Below are positions 1 to 3,685 of a DNA stretch of 5,098 bases, in pieces (position 1 is the stretch's first letter; the number at the start of each line of letters is the position of its first letter). The translations under genes and the position numbers were made by a program. The DNA comes from Micrococcales bacterium (GTDB lineage Bacteria > Actinomycetota > Actinomycetes > Actinomycetales > Dermatophilaceae). The notes beneath the pieces were generated by a model. It worked only from the letters and a program-made list of their open reading frames with translations, did not search any database and was not told where the DNA came from. The DNA lies in the NCBI GenBank assembly GCA_030452775.1, contig JAKDLQ010000178.1, positions 1 through 5,098 on the forward strand, written 5' to 3'.

Positions 1-14
1 GCGGCCGCGCAACA

Positions 15-33
15 CCCGCCGGCGCGTGGCGGG
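15..33. repeat. Short GC inverted repeat upstream of the MerR gene
   Basis: CCCGCC (15-20) and GGCGGG (28-33) form a perfect 6-bp stem around a 7-base loop, 15 bases before the MerR start codon. It could be the terminator of a gene to the left, without a visible T-tract, or part of a regulatory site. Short GC inverted repeats are common by chance in DNA this rich in G and C, so this is only a weak candidate. Confidence 0.25.
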
Positions 34-48
34 CCAGGCTGAAGCGCG

Positions 49-879
49 ATGTGGCCAGGCATCTCGCACAGTAGCGCCAGGCTGACGATCAGCCAGCTCG
101 CCTCCTACGCCGGGGTGACGGTGCGCGCGGTGCGTCACTACCACGCCAAGGGGCTGCTGCCCGAACCGGAGCGCGACCACTCCGGCTACCGGCGCTACGA
201 CGCGGCCGCGGTGGTCGACCTGGTCAAGATCCGCGCCCTGGCCGGCGCCGGCGTGCCCCTGACGCGGGTGCGGGAACTGATGGGCGCAAGCCAGGACGAG
301 TTCGCCGCGGCGGTCGCCGAGATCGATCGCCGTCTGCGCGCCGAGATCCGCCAACGCCAACACCACCGCCAGCAGATCGCCCAGCTCGCGGCCGGCGACA
401 GCCTGGCCCTGCCACCGGAAGCGGTCGCCTACCTTTCCCGGCTGCGCCGGCTCGGGCTGCCGCAGGTGATGATCGAGGCCGAACGGGATGCCTGGATCCT
501 GGTGGCCGCCCAGCTGCCGGAGCACATGGGCTTCTACATGCACATGAAGCAGCAGCAGCTCGACGAGCCGGCCACCGTCGAGCTCTACCGGGACCTGGCC
601 GCAGCGATCCACTGGAAGGCAGAGGACCCACGAGTAACGGACATAGCCGACCGGCTCGTCGCCCTCCTCGAAGCCGGCGAGGCCAAGGGATGGCAGACCC
701 AAGACACAAACATCACCGACCAGCTCGCTGAGCTGCTCGACTCGGTCTTCCTCGACTCGATGCCGATCGCCCGCCGGCTCATGACCCTGCTCCACCAGCG
801 CGGCTGGCGCGGCTGGACCAAACTCGAACGGATCGGGCCTGCCCAGACTTCAGCTGCCTCCGTTGATGGCTTGGAATGA
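49..879 (+). CDS. MerR-family transcriptional regulator
   Basis: Encodes a 276-residue cytoplasmic DNA-binding regulator. Residues about 12-80 are a MerR winged-helix domain: the helix-turn-helix LTISQLASYAGVTVRAVRHY is followed by the wing-like GLLPEPERD..GYRRYD and then by the helix AAVVDLVKIRALAGAGVPL. Residues about 82-115 are rich in Arg, Gln and Glu and look like the long dimerisation helix of MerR proteins. The remaining 160 residues are a helical C-terminal domain with no cysteine cluster of the kind that binds metals in MerR, CueR or ZntR, so a metal sensor is unlikely; a multidrug or metabolic effector is more plausible, by inference. ATG 49 is the first in-frame start after a stop at 40-42, and no other ATG, GTG or TTG precedes the helix-turn-helix. 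The Shine-Dalgarno match is poor (GAAG). No target gene lies directly beside it, so its regulon cannot be read from this window. The family call is firm; the ligand is unknown. Confidence 0.88.
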   Translation: MWPGISHSSARLTISQLASYAGVTVRAVRHYHAKGLLPEPERDHSGYRRYDAAAVVDLVKIRALAGAGVPLTRVRELMGASQDEFAAAVAEIDRRLRAEIRQRQHHRQQIAQLAAGDSLALPPEAVAYLSRLRRLGLPQVMIEAERDAWILVAAQLPEHMGFYMHMKQQQLDEPATVELYRDLAAAIHWKAEDPRVTDIADRLVALLEAGEAKGWQTQDTNITDQLAELLDSVFLDSMPIARRLMTLLHQRGWRGWTKLERIGPAQTSAASVDGLE

Positions 880-1030
880 GCCAGCTTGCTCCGAAGACCA
901 GCGCGTCATCACCCCGGCCAACCAACAACGCCGCCCATCTGCCGCGATCCGCGTGCCCGCCGACCTCGAGAAGGTGCGTCGCTTCGCCACCTGCCGGGCG
1001 TGCGGCCGTTGCCCGATCTGCCGAGTTTGA
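866..1030 (+). CDS. Doubtful small cysteine-rich ORF or gene remnant
   Basis: A 54-codon reading frame begins at ATG 866, inside the end of the MerR gene but in another frame, and stops at TGA 1028-1030. It ends in TCRACGRCPICRV, so four cysteines (residues 43, 46, 49 and 52) are evenly spaced as CX2CX2CX2C. About 78% of the third positions I counted are G or C, which fits coding DNA here, and the composition from about residue 13 (RVITPANQQ onward) looks protein-like. Against it: there is no Shine-Dalgarno before ATG 866, and the competing frames are also open and GC-rich. It may be the end of an otherwise deleted gene, a small metal-binding peptide, or chance. I do not recognise a family and assign no function. 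Confidence 0.22.
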   Translation: MAWNEPACSEDQRVITPANQQRRPSAAIRVPADLEKVRRFATCRACGRCPICRV

Positions 1031-1064
1031 GGAGTTTGGTTGAAGGCCACCTACGCTGCCATAC

Positions 1065-1084
1065 TGGTACAAGAAGCCGTACCA
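1065..1084 (+). promoter_or_regulatory. Probable YefM-YoeB operator (inverted repeat) with overlapping promoter
   Basis: TGGTAC (1065-1070) and GTACCA (1079-1084) are perfect inverted arms separated by 8 bases. The two GTAC cores are 12 bases apart centre to centre. In E. coli, YefM and the YefM-YoeB complex bind paired TGTACA-type sites with this 12-base spacing near the promoter and repress their own operon. A weak sigma70-like promoter can be drawn over it (TTGGTT at 1036-1041, CATACT at 1060-1065, 18-base spacer), which would start transcription inside the repeat. The site ends 15 bases before the antitoxin ATG. The repeat is seen directly; autoregulation is inferred from the family, and the promoter boxes are tentative. 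Confidence 0.62.
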
Positions 1085-1087
1085 ATG

Positions 1088-1093
1088 AAGGGG
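1088..1093 (+). promoter_or_regulatory. Ribosome binding site fixing the antitoxin start
   Basis: AAGGGG lies 6 bases before ATG 1100. This selects ATG 1100 over the in-frame ATGs at 1040 and 1085, for which the motif would be internal, and over ATG 1094, which is too close. The resulting N-terminus (MAITASEARKNL) aligns with the usual start of YefM proteins. Confidence 0.6.
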
Positions 1094-1099
1094 ATGGAC

Positions 1100-1345
1100 A
1101 TGGCGATCACCGCAAGCGAGGCCCGGAAGAACCTGTTTCCGCTCATCGAGCAGGTCAACGAGGACCGCACGCCGGTCGAGATCACGTCCCGACGGGGCGA
1201 CGCAGTGCTCATGTCTCGCGCCGACTACGACGCGCTCGAGGAGACGGCTCACCTTTTACGCGTCCCCGCCAACGCGCGCCACCTGCTGGAGAGCCTTCAG
1301 CAGGCCAAGTCCGGCCAGCGCGGCGAGCACGACCTGGCCAGATGA
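1100..1345 (+). CDS. yefM: YefM/Phd-family antitoxin of a type II toxin-antitoxin pair
   Basis: An 81-residue antitoxin that should bind and neutralise the YoeB toxin encoded next and, with it, repress the operon. The N-terminal half is the Phd/YefM DNA-binding and dimerisation fold: MAITASEARKNLFPLIEQVN, then TPVEITSRRGDAVLMSRADYDALEETAHLL. Arg9 in SEAR corresponds to the arginine needed for DNA binding in E. coli YefM. The C-terminal part from about residue 55 (VPANARHLLESLQQAKSG) is the toxin-wrapping segment, strongly like E. coli YefM SPANARRLMDSI. The length matches the family (about 80-90 residues). ATG 1100 is chosen because AAGGGG sits 6 bases upstream; an open frame extends back to 1040 but adds residues foreign to the family. 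The stop overlaps the toxin start (ATGA, 1342-1345), so translation is probably coupled. Such pairs are often horizontally acquired. Confidence 0.93.
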   Translation: MAITASEARKNLFPLIEQVNEDRTPVEITSRRGDAVLMSRADYDALEETAHLLRVPANARHLLESLQQAKSGQRGEHDLAR

Positions 1346-1599
1346 GGTTGGTCTTCACGCCCAACGGATGGTCGGACTACACCTACTGGCTGGCAGCAGA
1401 CCGGCAGGCGCTGAAGCGCATCAACCGACTCATCGATGACGCGCTGCGCGACCCTGTCGCTGGCATTGGCAAGCCTGAGCCGCTGAGACACATGCTGACC
1501 GGCGCCTGGTCGCGGCGCATCACCGAGGAGCATCGCCTGGTCTACCTCGTCGACGGTAAGGACCTCGTCATCCTTCAAGCACGTTTCCACTACGACTGA
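1342..1599 (+). CDS. yoeB: YoeB-family ribosome-dependent mRNA endonuclease toxin
   Basis: An 85-residue toxin of the RelE/YoeB fold, which in known members binds the ribosomal A site and cuts mRNA, stopping translation when the antitoxin is lost. The match to E. coli YoeB is strong and spans the full length: SDYTYWLAADRQALKRINRLI, GIGKPEPLRHMLTGAWSRRI and TEEHRLVYLV. The E. coli catalytic residues Glu46, Arg65 and His83, with the terminal Tyr84, fall at the same numbers here (KPE46P, EEHR65LVY, FH83Y84), so the toxin looks active. The start ATG 1342 lies within the antitoxin stop as ATGA and has no strong Shine-Dalgarno, which favours translational coupling so that antitoxin is made first. 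An open frame reaches back to 886, but its extra residues are the antitoxin and spacer read out of frame. No other toxin-antitoxin gene adjoins the pair. Confidence 0.95.
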   Translation: MRLVFTPNGWSDYTYWLAADRQALKRINRLIDDALRDPVAGIGKPEPLRHMLTGAWSRRITEEHRLVYLVDGKDLVILQARFHYD

Positions 1600-1624
1600 C
1601 TCGCTCGATCGGCCTTGCCGCGAG
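1600..1624 (+). terminator. Possible imperfect hairpin terminator after yoeB
   Basis: Directly after the yoeB stop, CTCGC (1600-1604) can pair with GCGAG (1620-1624), and GGC (1611-1613) with GCC (1617-1619), leaving a 6-base bulge. There is no T-tract after it, so intrinsic termination is uncertain, although many actinobacterial terminators lack a clear T run. Confidence 0.3.
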
Positions 1625-1672
1625 AGCCCCGACCCCCGACCCGCGAGCCGCGTGCCGCGTGCCGCGTGCCGC
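1624..1672. repeat. Degenerate 7-base tandem repeat, seven units
   Basis: Seven consecutive heptads can be read: GAGCCCC, GACCCCC, GACCCGC, GAGCCGC, then GTGCCGC three times at 1652-1672. Units drift gradually from left to right, as in a tandem array that grew by slippage while diverging. The tract lies between the yoeB end and the acyl-CoA synthetase stub and is not inside a credible gene. No function can be assigned. Confidence 0.7.
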
Positions 1673-1748
1673 GACTCAAGACGTGTCTCACTCCGCCGCC
1701 TATGACTGTCAATCGCAAGCCGCCCCACGCCCGATGCCCTGGTCCATT

Positions 1749-1769
1749 CCGTTCCGGCACACGGAACGG
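1749..1769. repeat. Perfect 8-bp inverted repeat (hairpin)
   Basis: CCGTTCCG (1749-1756) and CGGAACGG (1762-1769) are exact inverted arms around the loop GCACA. It is the strongest short hairpin I found in the window. It may be a terminator for transcription from the toxin-antitoxin operon 150 bases upstream (no T-tract follows), a regulator binding site, or a recombination footprint. Confidence 0.5.
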
Positions 1770-1856
1770 CCTGCGGCGACGCGTCGCACCCCGGATGGCG
1801 CCCGAGGAGACTCGCGCCCTCGTCACCGGAATGCGGTCGGCTTGCGGCACGGTCCC

Positions 1857-1973
1857 GCCTCCTCCAAGCTCCCGGAGCGACTGCAGGTGGTGGACCAGCT
1901 GCCCAGGAACCCGGTCGGCAAGCTGCTCAAGCGTGAGCTGGGCAGCCACGCCGTCTCCGAGGTCCCGAGCTGA
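1857..1973 (+). pseudogene. C-terminal remnant of an acyl-CoA synthetase (AMP-binding enzyme)
   Basis: One frame reads ASSKLPERLQVVDQLPRNPV, then GKLLKRELGSHAVSEVPS and a TGA at 1971-1973. KLPERLQVVDQLPRNPVGKLLKREL is the characteristic end of the AMP-binding C-terminal domain of fatty-acyl/acyl-CoA ligases, where the lysine of PRNPxGK (codon 1920-1922) is catalytic in adenylate formation. Only about 38 of the usual 500-550 residues remain. Upstream in the same frame the open reading continues to 1659, but with Arg/Pro-rich sequence unlike the family, and I found no other synthetase motif in any frame to the left. It is therefore a stub left by a deletion or recombination with a junction near 1850, not a working gene. 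The motif is clear; the exact enzyme subclass and the left border are not. Confidence 0.72.
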
Positions 1974-2069
1974 GAGGGGCGGTCGGCGAGGACGAGCGCG
2001 ACAGCGAGCGCAGCGGCATACGGCTAGCGCGGCTAACGCGGGTTCCGGCATCCTGGGCGCCGCGGCCGA

Positions 2070-2606
2070 TCAGGCGTCGCTGAGCTGGGCGGCCCACTCG
2101 GCGACCCGGCGAGCGCTCTCCTCCTCGGACAGGTCCTCGACCCTGGTCATCACCGACCACCGCACGCCGAACGGGTCGCGGATGCTCGCGAAGCGGTCGC
2201 CTGAGACGAAGTCGGTGAGCGGCTCACGGATGGTGGCGCCAGCCTGCTCCGCGCGGGCGACCACCGCGTCGGCGTCGGCGCAGTAGAGGCCCATGGAGTA
2301 GCAGTCGTCCTCACCCTTGGGGGCGGGCACGAGGTGGTACTCCGGGTTCGGCTCGCCGAGCTGGAGCTGTCCGTGTCCGAAGTCGAGCACCGCGTGGGCG
2401 ATGGTGCCGCCCATCTCGGTGACGTCGACGACCCGTGCCCCGAAGACCTTCTCGTAGAAGGCGATCGCCTCGCGCGCATGTGGGATGGCGAGGAACGGGG
2501 TGAGGCTGGTGGAGCCGTGCGGGATCCCCTCGGTCGTGTGCTCTCCGGTGGCGGCCGTCGTGGTGGTATTCGTGCCGGTGGCCGCATTCGTGGTGTGATC
2601 GCTCAT
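2070..2606 (-). CDS. VOC superfamily (glyoxalase/PhnB-like) protein
   Basis: A 178-residue soluble protein of the vicinal oxygen chelate fold. From about residue 34 it shows paired beta-alpha-beta-beta-beta units: TPFLAIPHAREAIAFYEKVF GA, then GTIAHAVLDFGHGQLQLGEP, and in the second half YCADADAVVARAEQAGATI and DRFASIRDPFGVRWSV. This pattern matches PhnB-like or glyoxalase/bleomycin-resistance-like proteins. The His and Glu metal ligands of true glyoxalase I are not obvious (for example DPFGVRWSV rather than a DPxGxxxEL ending), so the substrate and even metal use are unknown. The first 30 residues are an odd Thr/Ala-rich low-complexity tail; a shorter internal start is possible, but ATG 2606 has a well-placed TAnnnT box 7 bases upstream. 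It is divergent from an AraC-family regulator across 74 bases, a common arrangement in which the regulator controls this gene. Confidence 0.88.
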   Translation of the reverse strand: MSDHTTNAATGTNTTTTAATGEHTTEGIPHGSTSLTPFLAIPHAREAIAFYEKVFGARVVDVTEMGGTIAHAVLDFGHGQLQLGEPNPEYHLVPAPKGEDDCYSMGLYCADADAVVARAEQAGATIREPLTDFVSGDRFASIRDPFGVRWSVMTRVEDLSEEESARRVAEWAAQLSDA

Positions 2607-2613
2607 GAGGACG

Positions 2614-2619
2614 ACGGTA
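2614..2619 (-). promoter_or_regulatory. Candidate -10 box of the VOC gene (leaderless mRNA)
   Basis: On the minus strand TACCGT fits the actinobacterial -10 consensus TAnnnT and ends 7 bases before ATG 2606, so transcription would begin at or next to the start codon. No Shine-Dalgarno precedes this ATG, which agrees with a leaderless transcript. No convincing -35 box is seen at 17-19 bases. Confidence 0.42.
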
Positions 2620-2629
2620 GGTCGGCGCG

Positions 2630-2642
2630 AGCCGCTGCGGCT
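2630..2642. promoter_or_regulatory. Candidate operator: 13-base palindrome between divergent promoters
   Basis: AGCCGC (2630-2635), a central T, and GCGGCT (2637-2642) form a perfect odd palindrome. It lies between the two candidate -10 boxes of the VOC and AraC genes, about where the -35 region of each would be, so a bound regulator could affect both. AraC proteins more often use direct repeats, so the binding protein is not established. Confidence 0.35.
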
Positions 2643-2667
2643 TGTAGATTCGCGACAGGTCGCTGCC

Positions 2668-2673
2668 TAGGCT
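2668..2673 (+). promoter_or_regulatory. Candidate -10 box of the AraC-family gene (leaderless mRNA)
   Basis: TAGGCT fits TAnnnT and ends 7 bases before GTG 2681, the spacing expected when transcription starts at the initiation codon. A poor -35 match (TAGATT, 2645-2650) lies 17 bases upstream. A GGGG at 2674-2677 is too close to act as a normal Shine-Dalgarno. Confidence 0.45.
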
Positions 2674-2680
2674 GGGGACG

Positions 2681-3481
2681 GTGACCGATCCAACACGTGG
2701 CGTGCTCTATCCGGCCCGGCTGCCGACCTTCCACCGGCTGCCCGCCCCGCCCCGCGTCGCGCACCTCGTGCGCTGGTACTGGATCCCGGAGTGGGACCTC
2801 GCGCCCGGTCGGGTCTCGCGTCAGGACATCGTGTCCTACCCGGCGAGCAATCTTGTCGTCGAGAAGGATCTCGTCGGCCTGGCCGGGCCGACGACGCGAG
2901 CATCCCACCGAGACCTCACGGGCCGCGGGTGGGCGGTGGGCGCGCTGCTGCGCCCGGCCGCCGTGCCGGCATTCACCGACGATCCGACGAGCCTGCGCGA
3001 CGGCTACGTGGCCCTGGAACTACCCGACCTGCACGACTCTGTCGCGGCAGCGATGACCGCCGGCGGCGATGGCGAGCAGCGCCGGGCTCGTGCTGTCGAT
3101 GCCTTCACGGTCTGGCTCGCCAGTCACGTCGGCGCCGTCGGCGACGAGGCACTGCTCGCCAACGACCTTGCCGACGTCATCGAGGGCGTCGACGTGGGCG
3201 TCGAGGTCCGGCGTATCGAGGACGTCGCAGACCGGCTCGGCATCTCGCCTCGCACCGTCCAGCGGCTCGCCAGGAAGTACGTCGGGGTGCCGCCGTCGGC
3301 GATGATCCGCCGGCGCCGGCTCCAGGAGGCGGCCGAACGGGTGCGCTCCGAGGACGCCGACCTCAGCGCCGTCGCAGCCGACCTCGGCTACGCCGACCAC
3401 GCGCACCTGACCAAGGACTTCCAGGCCGTCCTCGGCTTCACCCCGAGCGCCTACCGGGCGGAGGCAACCGAGCGCACGTGA
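2681..3481 (+). CDS. AraC-family transcriptional regulator
   Basis: A 266-residue cytoplasmic activator or repressor. Residues about 1-120 form an N-terminal sensory region opening with LYPARLPTFHRLPAPPRVAHLVRWYW and continuing through VSYPASNLVV; this resembles the cupin-like or DUF6597-type N-termini of actinobacterial AraC proteins. Residues about 177-260 are the AraC DNA-binding domain with two helix-turn-helix units: IEDVADRLGISPRTVQRLAR (179-198) and LSAVAADLGYADHAHLTKDF (228-247), closed by the family signature GFTPSAYR. The start is GTG 2681, 7 bases after a TAGGCT box; the first recognisable N-terminal motif begins within ten residues, so a later start is unlikely. Regulators of this kind are often encoded divergently from the gene they control, here the VOC protein, and usually autoregulate. 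The ligand cannot be told from sequence. Confidence 0.92.
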   Translation: MTDPTRGVLYPARLPTFHRLPAPPRVAHLVRWYWIPEWDLAPGRVSRQDIVSYPASNLVVEKDLVGLAGPTTRASHRDLTGRGWAVGALLRPAAVPAFTDDPTSLRDGYVALELPDLHDSVAAAMTAGGDGEQRRARAVDAFTVWLASHVGAVGDEALLANDLADVIEGVDVGVEVRRIEDVADRLGISPRTVQRLARKYVGVPPSAMIRRRRLQEAAERVRSEDADLSAVAADLGYADHAHLTKDFQAVLGFTPSAYRAEATERT

Positions 3482-3482
3482 T

Positions 3483-3497
3483 CGCTCGGCTTGAGCG
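3483..3497 (+). terminator. Possible short hairpin terminator after the AraC gene
   Basis: CGCTC (3483-3487) and GAGCG (3493-3497) form a 5-bp stem with loop GGCTT, starting two bases after the AraC stop codon. Only TTG follows, so it is a weak intrinsic terminator candidate. Confidence 0.3.
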
Positions 3498-3517
3498 TTG
3501 ACGTCGTATGCCGCTGA

Positions 3518-3591
3518 GCTCGCCCCGCGCCCATGACGCGGAGGTCTCGGGGTCGAGTCTCGCAGGCCATGCGCCGCTCGCCCCGCGCCCA
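3518..3591. repeat. 16-base direct repeat pair in the convergent spacer
   Basis: GCTCGCCCCGCGCCCA occurs exactly at 3518-3533 and again at 3576-3591, 58 bases apart, in the non-coding spacer between the AraC and copper-ATPase genes. Flanking bases differ on both sides. It may be a slippage duplication or a recombination trace. Confidence 0.6.
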
Positions 3592-3607
3592 GGGCCGCGG
3601 CCGCGCA

Positions 3608-3620
3608 GGCGCGACGCGCC
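3608..3620. repeat. GC palindrome in the convergent spacer
   Basis: GGCGCG (3608-3613), A, CGCGCC (3615-3620) is a perfect odd palindrome that could fold as a 5-bp stem with loop GAC. Lying between two convergent genes, it could help terminate either. It follows another palindrome, GGCCGCGGCC (3593-3602). The GC bias makes both likely by chance. Confidence 0.3.
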
Positions 3621-3648
3621 ATGCGGCGGCGGCAGACGATCGGGTCGT

Positions 3649-3685
3649 TTCTCAGAGCCCTCAGGCTCAGAACATTCTCAGAGCC
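3649..3685. repeat. 11-base direct repeat at the end of the copper ATPase gene
   Basis: TTCTCAGAGCC occurs at 3649-3659 and 3675-3685; the second copy contains the last codons and stop of the ATPase gene. Between them, GGCTC (3664-3668) can pair with GAGCC of either copy, so alternative hairpins are possible just past the gene end. No T-tract follows in the minus-strand direction. Confidence 0.45.

Larger units (their letters stand above)
1600..2069. other. Gene-poor stretch between yoeB and the VOC gene
   Basis: About 470 bases without an intact gene. From left to right it holds a weak hairpin (1600-1624), a 7-base tandem repeat tract (1624-1672), a perfect 8-bp-stem hairpin (1749-1769), and the C-terminal stub of an acyl-CoA synthetase (1857-1973). 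The last 96 bases contain only a 9-base near-perfect duplication (CGGCTAGCG at 2021-2029, CGGCTAACG at 2030-2038). Long open frames cross it on both strands, but their translations are rich in Arg, Pro, Ser and Gly without recognisable domains, as expected of chance frames in high-GC DNA. I see no tRNA or other RNA gene. Confidence 0.6.

Noticed and set aside
1..8. GCGGCCGC (NotI site) at the window edge, also at 3597-3604, suggesting a cloning junction
   Set aside because: Such octamers occur naturally in very GC-rich genomes and no vector sequence is visible.
3..74. Open frame at the left edge ending at TAG 72-74, possibly the tail of an upstream gene
   Set aside because: Only 23 codons are visible and they match no family I recognise; it would also overlap the MerR start.
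224..1252. Antisense frames across the MerR gene and the following spacer
   Set aside because: They lie opposite well-supported genes or bridge gene and spacer, with no domains and no ribosome binding sites.
886..1341. Long plus-strand frame that continues into yoeB, suggesting a 237-residue fusion toxin
   Set aside because: Its first 150 residues are Arg/Pro-rich and are the spacer and antitoxin read in the wrong frame; the YoeB homology begins exactly at ATG 1342.
1590..2286. Several 100-220-codon open frames on both strands through the gene-poor stretch
   Set aside because: The compositions are typical of chance frames in high-GC DNA; only the last 38 codons of the frame ending at 1973 show a recognisable family motif.
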